From JACJWR01 sp963842975 (GTDB taxonomy: Bacteria > Actinomycetota > Actinomycetes > S36-B12 > UBA10799), in NCBI GenBank assembly GCA_963842975.1, contig CAWJIH010000009.1:186001-250000 (forward strand): 64,000 nt of DNA. Reading direction: 5' to 3'. This document shows positions 16,920 to 24,295 of the stretch, piece after piece. The notes under the pieces were generated by a model, which was not told the origin of the DNA, made no database searches, and saw nothing but the letters and a program-made list of their open reading frames with translations. Within the stretch, counting starts at the first letter, position 1. The number at the start of each line of letters is the position of its first letter. The position numbers and the translations under genes are program-made.

Positions 16920-18761
16920 ATGACCATTCCCGGACTCGAGAATCCTCCGACCAAGAACAAGAAGTTGCTGGAGTGGGTAGAGGAGGTGGCGGCACTCACC
17001 AAACCCGACAAGGTGGAGTGGTGCGACGGCACCGACGCCGAGTGGGATCGCCTCACCTCGCACATGGTCGAGAGTGGCACGTTCATTCGGTTGAATCCCG
17101 AAAAGCGCCCAAATTCTTTCCTCGCCCGGTCCAACCCGTCCGATGTGGCTCGGGTGGAAGATCGCACCTACATCTGCGCGCAGCGCGAGATCGACGCCGG
17201 CCCGACGAACAACTGGATGGATCCCACGGAGATGCGGGGCATCCTGACCGGCTTGTTCGATGGCTGCATGCGCGGGCGCACGATGTACGTGATTCCGTTC
17301 TCGATGGGTCCGCTCGGTTCGCGCATCAGCGAGTTGGGCGTGGAGATCACGGACTCGCCCTATGTCGTCGTGAACATGCGGATCATGACTCGCATGGGCA
17401 CCGACGCGCTCAACCTGATCGGAGAGGACGGCGATTTCGTCCCGGCCCTGCATTCGGTCGGCTACCCGCTAGTTGACGCCGACGGCAACGCCCGTGACGA
17501 CGTTGCCTGGCCCTGTAGCGACACGAAATACATCGTGCACTTCCCGGAGAGCCGCGAAATCTGGTCGTATGGCTCCGGCTACGGCGGCAACGCCCTGTTG
17601 GGCAAGAAGTGCTTCGCCCTGCGGATCGCGTCGGCAATGGCCCGCGACGAGGGCTGGCTGGCTGAGCACATGCTCATTCTCAAACTGACCTCACCGCGCG
17701 GCGACATCAAGTACCTCACCGCGGCCTTCCCGTCCGCCTGTGGCAAGACGAACCTCGCGATGCTGGAGCCCACCCTCCCCGGCTGGAAGGTGGAGACCGT
17801 AGGCGACGACATCGCCTGGATGCGCTTCGGTGACGACGGCATGCTGCATGCCATCAACCCAGAGGCCGGTTTCTTCGGCGTCGCGCCCGGCACCAGCATG
17901 GAGACGAACGCCAATGCCATGCGGACCCTCGAGCCGGGTAACTGCATCTACACCAACGTCGCAATGACCGACGACGGTGACATCTGGTGGGAGGGCATGA
18001 CGGCCGAGCCGCCCGCACACTTGATTGACTGGAAGGGCAACGACTGGACGCCGGAAACTGGCACCCCGTCAAGTCACCCGAACGCTCGCTTCACAGCCCC
18101 CGCCTCGCAGTGCCCGTCGATCGCGGACAACTGGGAGGATCCCGCCGGCGTCCCCATCTCGGCGATGCTGTTCGGCGGTCGTCGCGCTACGAACGTGCCG
18201 CTGGTGAACGAGGCGCTGTCGTGGAACCACGGTGTGTTCATTGGTGCCTCGATCGCTTCGGAGCAGACCGCGGCAGCGGAAGGCACCGTAGGCGCGCTGC
18301 GTCGCGACCCATTCGCGATGCTGCCCTTCTGTGGCTACAACATGGCCGACTACTGGGGCCACTGGGTCAAGATCGGCTCCGAGGGCGACGAGTCCAAGCT
18401 GCCGAAGATCTACCAGGTCAACTGGTTCCGCAAGGATGCTGCCGGAAACTACATCTGGCCCGGCTTCGGCGACAACTCCAGGGTCTTGGCCTGGATCATC
18501 GATCGAGTCGACGGCGTGGTCGAGGCCGAAGAGAGCGCGATTGGCCGCAGTCCGCTGGCCGCCGACTTGGATGTCTCCGGTCTTGGGCTGACTGAGGAAC
18601 AGATGGCTGGACTCTTCGAGGTCGTGCCGGAGACCTGGTTGGCCGAGTGTGACTTGACCGACGAGTACTTCGACAAGTTCGGTGACCGGGTGCCGGCAGC
18701 CCTGCGCCAGGAACTGTCTGACCTCCGGGCGCGGCTCAACGAAGCGGAAAGCAACGCGTAG
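16920..18761 (+). CDS. pckG: Phosphoenolpyruvate carboxykinase (GTP)
   Basis: Interconverts oxaloacetate and PEP with GTP/GDP; gluconeogenic when cells grow on acids or lipids. ATG 16920 has AGGAG seven bases upstream and yields 613 residues, the normal length for the GTP-type enzyme. Visible motifs: YVIPFSMGPLGSRIS; FPSACGKTNLAML, the P-loop with the reactive cysteine; VGDDIAWMRFG, the metal site; and FGGRRATNVPLV. It is monocistronic and ends at a strong hairpin. It fits with the fatty-acid and propionate genes elsewhere in the window, which would supply C4 acids for gluconeogenesis. Confidence 0.97.
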   Translation: MTIPGLENPPTKNKKLLEWVEEVAALTKPDKVEWCDGTDAEWDRLTSHMVESGTFIRLNPEKRPNSFLARSNPSDVARVEDRTYICAQREIDAGPTNNWMDPTEMRGILTGLFDGCMRGRTMYVIPFSMGPLGSRISELGVEITDSPYVVVNMRIMTRMGTDALNLIGEDGDFVPALHSVGYPLVDADGNARDDVAWPCSDTKYIVHFPESREIWSYGSGYGGNALLGKKCFALRIASAMARDEGWLAEHMLILKLTSPRGDIKYLTAAFPSACGKTNLAMLEPTLPGWKVETVGDDIAWMRFGDDGMLHAINPEAGFFGVAPGTSMETNANAMRTLEPGNCIYTNVAMTDDGDIWWEGMTAEPPAHLIDWKGNDWTPETGTPSSHPNARFTAPASQCPSIADNWEDPAGVPISAMLFGGRRATNVPLVNEALSWNHGVFIGASIASEQTAAAEGTVGALRRDPFAMLPFCGYNMADYWGHWVKIGSEGDESKLPKIYQVNWFRKDAAGNYIWPGFGDNSRVLAWIIDRVDGVVEAEESAIGRSPLAADLDVSGLGLTEEQMAGLFEVVPETWLAECDLTDEYFDKFGDRVPAALRQELSDLRARLNEAESNA

Positions 18762-18770
18762 CGCACGCGC

Positions 18771-18820
18771 AACACAAAGGCCCGGCCCTCCGTTAGCGGG
18801 AGGGCCGGGCCTTTTGTGTT
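18771..18820. terminator. Bidirectional Rho-independent terminator between pckG and whiB
   Basis: Near-perfect hairpin: the left arm (18771-18791) reads AACACAAAGGCCCGGCCCTCC and the right arm is its complement with one extra base, around a GTTAGC-type loop. CTTTTGTGTT follows on the plus strand, and the mirrored CTTTGTGTT gives a T-rich exit on the minus strand. It therefore suits both pckG and the convergent whiB gene. Confidence 0.85.
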
Positions 18821-18860
18821 CGTCGAGCCCCGAGCCGGAGCGGGACGTGACTTCGTTGTC

Positions 18861-19235
18861 CTAGGAAACTACCCCCAGCGACGTGGGCATGACCGCCGCA
18901 GCGATCTCGTCGGCGCCGAGTTTGGCGCCTTCGCCGCGCTGTCGGGGGAACAGCGGCACAGCTACCTTCAGGTAGATGCGCTCCCGCTCCTCCTCGGTCA
19001 GCCCACCCCAGACGCCGTAGGGCTCCCTGGCCCGAATCGCGTAGTCGGCGCATTCAACTCGCACCGAACACCGCGCACACACCGCCTTGGCGCTACGATC
19101 TCGACGCACCCGAGCTAAACCGCGCTCGTTTTGCGGATGGAAGAACAGGTCCGGATCCGCGTCACGGCACGCACCCACCTCCTGCCACTCCCACGTTGCG
19201 TCTGCCGGCACCTGCGAAAGCGGTTGTTGCGGCAC
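18861..19235 (-). CDS. WhiB-family iron-sulfur transcriptional regulator
   Basis: 124-residue WhiB-like protein. The GTG at 19235 is chosen because a GGGAGAGG ribosome site precedes it; the much longer open frame upstream has no better start. The 4Fe-4S ligands are visible: Cys in VGACRDADPDLFFHP, then CARCSVRVEC giving the C-x2-C-x5-C cluster set. The turn motif GVWGGLTEEER binds sigma region 4. The C-terminal tail after this is about 40 residues with RQRGEGAK as its basic patch. WhiB proteins control division, redox and antibiotic responses in actinobacteria. The subtype cannot be fixed from sequence alone. It shares a terminator with pckG. Confidence 0.9.
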   Translation of the reverse strand: MPQQPLSQVPADATWEWQEVGACRDADPDLFFHPQNERGLARVRRDRSAKAVCARCSVRVECADYAIRAREPYGVWGGLTEEERERIYLKVAVPLFPRQRGEGAKLGADEIAAAVMPTSLGVVS

Positions 19236-19411
19236 GAAGCCTCTCCCGTCGTCACGTCGGGCCGGCCATCCAGCGGGCCCCTCTTGTCTGGAGTAGTCAG
19301 CGATAGTGGTGCTGACCTGCAACGACGCTAGTGAGCGCAGGGAGTGTGGGGCATCATCTGTTCGGTGTTTGTCGCATCGGCTGAAAGGATGATTTGTGGC
19401 GTCGGTCACAT

Positions 19412-19780
19412 TCAGGCTTGTTGCTGCTGCTTCGCGATCTCGGCCTTGACTTCGTCCATGTCGACATCGCGGACGGCCTTGACGAGCTCCTCCAGATTGC
19501 CCTTGGGTAGAGCACCGGGCTGGCTGTAGATCACGATGCCTTCGCGAATCGCCATGAGGGTGGGGATGGAGGTGATCTGAAACTCCGCGGCTAGTTGCTG
19601 CTGCGCCTCGGTGTCGACCTTTGCGAAGACCAGATCCGGGTTGTCTTCGGAAACCTGCTCGTAGACCGGTCCGAACATCCGGCACGGGCCGCACCATTCC
19701 GCCCAGAAATCGATGAAGACAGTGTCGTGACTCTCGACCGTCTCCTTGAAGTTGTCCTTCGTAATCTCCACGGTGGCCAT
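19412..19780 (-). CDS. trxA: Thioredoxin
   Basis: 122-residue thioredoxin with the active site FWAEWCGPCRMF at about residues 26-37, a cis-proline in ITSIPTLMAI, and the normal fold order. ATG 19780 follows AGGAG. The C-terminus is extended by a helical, glutamine-rich tail (EIAKQQQQA). It reduces protein disulfides in the cytosol; no thioredoxin reductase lies in this window. The 215-bp gap upstream, shared with the divergent yqgE gene, holds a large nested inverted repeat that may be a metal- or sulfide-responsive operator. Confidence 0.95.
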   Translation of the reverse strand: MATVEITKDNFKETVESHDTVFIDFWAEWCGPCRMFGPVYEQVSEDNPDLVFAKVDTEAQQQLAAEFQITSIPTLMAIREGIVIYSQPGALPKGNLEELVKAVRDVDMDEVKAEIAKQQQQA

Positions 19781-19867
19781 GGTTCTCCTGTTCTGGTTGC
19801 GGGTTGTGACGAGCCTCAAAGGCGCGTCCAGCGCCGGGCGCGCTGTCTGCATGGCGCAACGGCAGTG

Positions 19868-19912
19868 CCGTTCCGAAATATTCCCCCGGGGGTATATTTC
19901 GGGGTCGGAACG
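19868..19912. promoter_or_regulatory. Nested inverted repeat, possible CsoR/CstR-type operator
   Basis: Core arms CCGAAATATTCCCCC (19873-19887) and GGGGGTATATTTCGG (19888-19902) pair with one mismatch and no spacer. A second pair, CCGTTCCGA (19868-19876) and TCGGAACGG (19904-19912), encloses it perfectly. The G/C tract flanked by AT-rich ends (ATACCCCC/GGGGG) resembles sites of CsoR-family repressors. It lies about 90 bp from both divergent start codons (trxA and yqgE). No T-run follows, so it is unlikely to be a terminator. No CsoR-like gene is seen nearby. Confidence 0.55.
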
Positions 19913-19995
19913 GACCGATCGTCCACGTCAGGCTAGCCCGCGCCGCGGGTTGAAGCCCGGTGTCGCTCGGCAACATCGGTGGCCCACCGACCACA

Positions 19996-20601
19996 ATGGG
20001 GCGTGTGGCGCGGACCAGTGCTGGATTGAGTGACCCGGGAGAGGCATTCGCGGGTGCCCTGCTGGTGGCCACTCCGTTGATCGACGAGCCAACTTTCCGT
20101 CGTTCCGTTGTCCTGATTCTGGAGCACGACGAGGCTGGCACTTTGGGCGTCGTGATCAATGACCTGTCCGCCGTGCCGGTCAGCGAAGTGGTCCCGGGAT
20201 GGGAAACCGTGTTGCACTCCAGGATCGCCCTTGGTGGTCCGGTGCAGGCCGACGCCGGGGTGGCCGTAGTGAGACTCACCGAGGGTGCGGCGCTGTCGCC
20301 TCCGGACGGTGTGCGGCCGCTTGGAGGGGTCTGGGCGGTGATCGATTTGGAGCGCGAGCCGCTATCGCTGGCATCTGCCTTGGCCGATGGCCAGTTGTTC
20401 GTGGGCTACGCAGGCTGGGCAGCAGGACAGTTGGCCGCCGAACTGGAGCAAGGCTCATGGTGGGTGGTGGACTCACTGCCCGGCGATCTCGACCTGGCGC
20501 GGCACTCGCCGCGCGAATACTGCTGGTCGCGAGTGTTGCGCCGGCAGCCGAACGACCTTCGCCTGGCCAGTACCTTTCCATCAGATCCAGCAATGAACTG
20601 A
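19996..20601 (+). CDS. YqgE/AlgH family protein (UPF0301)
   Basis: 201-residue protein of the UPF0301/DUF179 family from ATG 19996. Signature blocks: ATPLIDEPTFRRSVVLILEHD, then LGVVINDLSAVPV and VGYAGWAAGQLAAELEQGSWW. Structures of the family exist but its biochemical role is not established; AlgH was first linked to alginate regulation in Pseudomonas. It is divergent from trxA. A DUF3039 gene begins 27 bp after the stop, so it may be co-transcribed with the following genes. Confidence 0.9.
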   Translation: MGRVARTSAGLSDPGEAFAGALLVATPLIDEPTFRRSVVLILEHDEAGTLGVVINDLSAVPVSEVVPGWETVLHSRIALGGPVQADAGVAVVRLTEGAALSPPDGVRPLGGVWAVIDLEREPLSLASALADGQLFVGYAGWAAGQLAAELEQGSWWVVDSLPGDLDLARHSPREYCWSRVLRRQPNDLRLASTFPSDPAMN

Positions 20602-20627
20602 CGCCCGGTGGCAATTAGGATGCGGTT

Positions 20628-20906
20628 ATGACGACTCCTTTGGACACCCCCGGACTTTCTGGTGGGACTCTCACCGAAGAGCGCACCGACGCCCGGCTCG
20701 ACGCCGGAGATCATGAGCGATTCTCGCACTTCGTGCGGAAAGACAAGATCGTGGAAAGTGCCGTCACTGGCGATCCGGTGATTGCGCTGTGCGGCAAGGT
20801 TTGGGTGCCGACTCGGGACCCCTCACGGTTCCCGGTCTGCCCGGACTGCAAGAAGATCTACGAAGGTATGCGTCCCGGTGGCTCGGGTGGGGATGACTCG
20901 GACTGA
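20628..20906 (+). CDS. DUF3039 family protein
   Basis: 92-residue acidic protein of DUF3039, found almost only in actinobacteria. The conserved core is HERFSHFVRKDKIVESAV, then VIALCGKVWVPTRDP and VCPDCKKIYE. The cysteine set C...C-x2-C looks like a small zinc ribbon. The gene is immediately upstream of a DEIH-box helicase, a pairing that is frequent in the phylum. A nucleic-acid-associated accessory role for the helicase is inference. The tail is glycine- and aspartate-rich. Confidence 0.85.
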   Translation: MTTPLDTPGLSGGTLTEERTDARLDAGDHERFSHFVRKDKIVESAVTGDPVIALCGKVWVPTRDPSRFPVCPDCKKIYEGMRPGGSGGDDSD

Positions 20907-20979
20907 CCCTGGAAGCGCCCGCGCCCGCGGAGCGGCCTAGCCCGAGGCTCACCTGTTGCTTCCTGGTACGTAGGCTCTG

Positions 20980-22692
20980 GTGATTGTGGCGACGCGATTG
21001 GTTTCCGGTGCAGGACCCGCTCTGCGGCCTTGGCAGTTGCGCGCTCTGGCCAACTATGAAGAAACGTCGCCGAGGGATTTCCTCGCGGTCGCAACGCCCG
21101 GCGCGGGCAAAACCACCTTCGCCTTGGTGCTCGCCAGACGCCTGCTAGACGCCCGCGCAGTGGAGCGCGTGGTGGTGGTCACTCCCACCGACCACCTCAA
21201 GTCGCAATGGTCGGAAGCCGCCGATCTGCTGGATATCCACCTCACCGGTGACTACGGTCGCGGCACTGGCCTACCGAAGGGTGTCCATGGGCCAGTAGTG
21301 ACGTATGCCGGAGTGGCGGCGGTGACCAACGCGCTGAGATCTCTGGTTGCGGCCCGCCGCACGCTGGTGATCCTGGACGAGATCCATCATGCAGGTGACT
21401 CGATGAGTTGGGGGGAAGCAGTACGTGAGGCCTTCGCGCCTGCGGAGCGCCGATTGAGCCTCACCGGAACGCCTTTCCGCAGCGACGTCAACCCGATCCC
21501 GTTCATCACCTATGACGACGACGGCGATGGCGTGCTGCGCAGCAGATCGGACTTCAACTACGGCTACGCGGACGCGTTGGCCGACTCGGTGGTGCGGCCG
21601 GTGATCTTCCTCGCGTATTCCGGGGAGATGACGTGGCGGACGTCGGTGGGTGACGTCTACCGGGCCGATGTCGCCGACGCCCTCCCGCGGGAAGTGACCG
21701 CCGCCGCCTGGCGCACGGCCCTTGATCCACGGGGGAGTTGGATCACCCAGGTGCTGCGTGACGCGGATCGACGACTGTCGGAAGTGCGCAGACTGGTGCC
21801 CGACGCTGGCGGTTTGGTGCTGGCCACCGACCAGAAGGCGGCAAGGGGATACGCCGCCAGGCTTCGAGAACTCACCGGCCAGCAGGCGGTGCTTGTGCTT
21901 TCCGACGAACCCGGTGCCAGCGCCAAGATCGCATCGTTCGCGTCGTCCAGCGAGCGTTGGATGGTCGCGGTGCGGATGGTCAGTGAGGGGGTCGACGTGC
22001 CCCGACTCATGGTCGGTGTGTACGCCACCTCGGCGTCCACCCCGCTGTACTTTGCGCAGGCAGTCGGCCGTTTCGTCCGTGCCCGACGCCCAGGTGAGAC
22101 CGCATCAGTGTTTCTTCCGAGTGTTCCGCGATTGCTGGCCCAGGCCGCCGAGTTAGAGGCGGAACGGGATCACGTGCTACGTCGCCGTGATGACACCGGC
22201 GACGAGGACCCCTGGGCGGTGAGCGAAGCCGAAGTAGCGGCGGCGAATACCGATGCCAAGGAGCCCACCACCAGCACGGAACCACTCACCAGCGAGGCCA
22301 CACTGGATCGAGTGGTTTTCGACGGGGGTGTCTTCGAGTCCCACGTCGTCCCGCTCGACACCGAAGAAGAAGAATTCCTGGGCATCCCCGGTTTACTTGG
22401 GCCAGATCAGGTCTCCGCGCTCCTTCAGCAGCGTCGAGCCGCTGGCCCGACCGCCGCTCGGTTGAGCAAGACCACAGCTGAGCAACCACGCACCGCTGAG
22501 GCCAAGCGGAAGGAACTGCGGGCCGAGTTGAACGCGTGTGCCCGGGCCTATGCCAGCCAGCGCGGGATCACCCCCGCGATGGCCCATGGTGATGCTCGCC
22601 GGGCAACTGGTGGCCCCCCTGCAGCGCAAGCCGATGTCGATACTTTGCAGGCACGAATCGACCACCTTCGGCGGCGCGCCGTCGGGAGATAA
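20980..22692 (+). CDS. DEAD/DEAH-box superfamily 2 helicase
   Basis: 570-residue SF2 ATPase, starting at GTG 20980 (GTG 20986 is also possible). Motif I is ATPGAGKTTFALVLA, motif II LVILDEIHHAGD, motif III SLTGTPFR, and motif VI SQ-type FAQAVGRFVRARRPGE. The C-terminal ~150 residues are not part of the helicase core. They contain an acidic linker, a VPLDTEEEEFLGIPGLLG block and a basic helical tail. The type resembles restriction-like or RadD-like actinobacterial helicases, often paired with DUF3039 as here. It probably remodels DNA or RNA, but the substrate is unknown. It lies 73 bp after the DUF3039 gene. Confidence 0.87.
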   Translation: MIVATRLVSGAGPALRPWQLRALANYEETSPRDFLAVATPGAGKTTFALVLARRLLDARAVERVVVVTPTDHLKSQWSEAADLLDIHLTGDYGRGTGLPKGVHGPVVTYAGVAAVTNALRSLVAARRTLVILDEIHHAGDSMSWGEAVREAFAPAERRLSLTGTPFRSDVNPIPFITYDDDGDGVLRSRSDFNYGYADALADSVVRPVIFLAYSGEMTWRTSVGDVYRADVADALPREVTAAAWRTALDPRGSWITQVLRDADRRLSEVRRLVPDAGGLVLATDQKAARGYAARLRELTGQQAVLVLSDEPGASAKIASFASSSERWMVAVRMVSEGVDVPRLMVGVYATSASTPLYFAQAVGRFVRARRPGETASVFLPSVPRLLAQAAELEAERDHVLRRRDDTGDEDPWAVSEAEVAAANTDAKEPTTSTEPLTSEATLDRVVFDGGVFESHVVPLDTEEEEFLGIPGLLGPDQVSALLQQRRAAGPTAARLSKTTAEQPRTAEAKRKELRAELNACARAYASQRGITPAMAHGDARRATGGPPAAQADVDTLQARIDHLRRRAVGR

Positions 22693-22771
22693 TCACGGCT
22701 TGGGGCTGCTGAACAGTAGCGTGTCTCGCAGCAGACTCCACATCGCGTGGAGTCGGAAGTGAGAGGGAATC

Positions 22772-23365
22772 ATGAGCGGCACTGAGCAATCTGATCGCGA
22801 GCAAATCGTCGTCACAGAAGGCGACGTCATGCATGCCATTGGCAAGGCGTGGTGGGTGGTGCTGGCCACCGGAATCCTGAGCATTCTGCTGGGAGCGGTG
22901 TTCTTGGTGTGGCCGGGCAAGACAATCGTCGTGATCGCGGTGATCTTCGGGGTGTGGTTGATCGTGTCCGGGGTCGTGCAGTTGGTCCAGGGCTTCAACG
23001 CCGAGCTCTCCGGCGGCGAGCGAGCCTTGGCCGTCATCGTCGGGGTGATCAGCATCATCCTGGGTGTGTTGTGCTTCCGCGGTGGCATCGCCAACGGCGT
23101 TTACATCCTCAGCTTGTTCATCGGTTTCTCATTCCTGTTCCGTGGCATCTGGCAACTCATCGTGGGCATCCAGGCGAAGGGCAAGTCGGGCCGCGGATTG
23201 CTCATCGTGGTTGGAATCCTCGGGCTGATCGCGGGCGTGATCGTGCTTGCCGTCCCCTTCGAGTCACTCGAGATCCTGGCTTTGATCACGGGTATCTGGC
23301 TGGTAATCATGGGCGTGATCGAGGTTGTCTATTCATTCTCGCTGAAGAAGGCCACCGGCAACTAG
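22772..23365 (+). CDS. HdeD-like membrane protein (DUF308)
   Basis: 197-residue protein with six transmembrane helices and a short N-terminal soluble segment, from ATG 22772 with GAGAGGG upstream. The repeated DUF308 pattern is visible: GILSILLGAVFLVWPG, then GVISIILGVLCFRGG and GILGLIAGVIVLAVP, each followed by a hydrophobic helix. HdeD in E. coli contributes to acid resistance, but most actinobacterial members are uncharacterised. It follows the helicase by 79 bp and precedes the PTS genes by 112 bp; a functional link to either is not evident. Confidence 0.85.
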   Translation: MSGTEQSDREQIVVTEGDVMHAIGKAWWVVLATGILSILLGAVFLVWPGKTIVVIAVIFGVWLIVSGVVQLVQGFNAELSGGERALAVIVGVISIILGVLCFRGGIANGVYILSLFIGFSFLFRGIWQLIVGIQAKGKSGRGLLIVVGILGLIAGVIVLAVPFESLEILALITGIWLVIMGVIEVVYSFSLKKATGN

Positions 23366-23477
23366 CGCTTCCGGCGTCCAGGAATCTTCCACCGGATGAT
23401 GAGTCACCAGGAGAAATCCGCAGGTTTTCGGCAGACTGGCCAAAACGCTCAGTCCTACCTGTGAGGAAGGTTCTCGT

Positions 23478-23933
23478 ATGGCCCTTGACATTCTTTCGCC
23501 CCTGACCGGCCGAGTCGCGGAATTCTCGGAGGTGCCGGACCCGGTGTTCTCCGGCGGATTCCTCGGACCTGGCCTGGCCATTGACCCAGTCCGCGCTGAA
23601 CAGACGGCCGTTGCCCCGGTGGCTGGCACCATCGCGAGCATGTTCCCGCATGCCTTCGGAATCGCCACCGCAGATGGTCGTGAAGTGCTGGTTCACCTAG
23701 GCATCGAGACGGTCAAACTGGAGGGTTCGGGCTTCACGGTGCACAAGGCGAAGGGCGACGTTGTGGCCGCCGGCGACCCGATCGTGTCGTGGAATCCCGC
23801 GGACATCGAGTCCGGGGAGCGCTCACCGATGAGCCCCGTGGTTGCGCTGCAAGCCGAAGTGGGCGATGTGGTGGTAGTGGCCGCACCCGGTACCGAAGTG
23901 CGTGCCGGCGACGTGCTCTACCGCCTCGGCTGA
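23478..23933 (+). CDS. crr: PTS glucose-family EIIA protein (soluble)
   Basis: 151-residue free-standing IIA domain of the glucose superfamily. It accepts phosphate from HPr and passes it to EIIB domains. The two active-site histidines are in AGTIASMFPHAFGI and EVLVHLGIETVKL, matching His75 and His90 of E. coli IIAGlc in context. ATG 23478 has GAGGAAGG seven bases upstream. The downstream N-acetylglucosamine EIICB has no IIA domain of its own, so this protein is its likely partner. The ptsH gene follows after 96 bp that contain a small hairpin. Confidence 0.93.
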   Translation: MALDILSPLTGRVAEFSEVPDPVFSGGFLGPGLAIDPVRAEQTAVAPVAGTIASMFPHAFGIATADGREVLVHLGIETVKLEGSGFTVHKAKGDVVAAGDPIVSWNPADIESGERSPMSPVVALQAEVGDVVVVAAPGTEVRAGDVLYRLG

Positions 23934-23961
23934 GAGTTAGCCACACCATCCTGTTGTTCAG

Positions 23962-23986
23962 CGACCCAGTTCGAACAGCTGGGTCG
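23962..23986 (+). other. Hairpin between crr and ptsH
   Basis: CGACCCAG and CTGGGTCG form an 8-bp stem around a nine-base loop containing TTCGAA. No T-run follows, so it is more likely a transcript-stability or weak attenuation element than a terminator. The ptsH ribosome site begins about 30 bases later. Confidence 0.45.
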
Positions 23987-24029
23987 GCAATCTGCAGTGA
24001 CCATATCCAGCACAGACAAGGAGAAAATC

Positions 24030-24293
24030 GTGACTGAAGTTAGCGTGACCCTGCCCCCGGGTGTCGGACTCCATGCCCGGCCCGCGGCGATGTTCGTCAA
24101 GGCTGCCTCGGCGGCCCCGATGCCCATCACGGTGGGTCGGCCTGGGCAGAATCCGGTGGACGCCAAGAGCATCCTCGCCGTCATGGGTCTTGGGGCGAAA
24201 GCTGGCGAAGAGATCGTGTTGACCGCTGATGGCGACGGCGCGGACTCTGTCCTCGACGGCTTGAAGACGCTGCTCGAGACCCCGGAGGAGTGA
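24030..24293 (+). CDS. ptsH: PTS phosphocarrier protein HPr
   Basis: 87-residue HPr. The GTG at 24030 is chosen because AAGGAG sits six bases upstream and because it places the phosphorylated histidine of GLHARPAAMF at position 15, as in the family. A longer in-frame ATG at 23997 lacks a ribosome site. The Ser46-type region is DAKSILAVMGLGAK, so regulatory HPr kinase phosphorylation is sterically possible, although actinobacteria usually lack that kinase. The gene ends with GGAGGAGTGA, which also serves as the ribosome site of ptsI, so the two are translationally coupled. Confidence 0.95.
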   Translation: MTEVSVTLPPGVGLHARPAAMFVKAASAAPMPITVGRPGQNPVDAKSILAVMGLGAKAGEEIVLTADGDGADSVLDGLKTLLETPEE

Positions 24294-24295
24294 AA

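Noticed and set aside
18861..20279. 472-codon minus-strand frame that runs from upstream of trxA through whiB
   Set aside because: Only its last part is WhiB. The rest lies opposite or out of frame with trxA and yqgE, so the WhiB start was placed at the GTG with a ribosome site.
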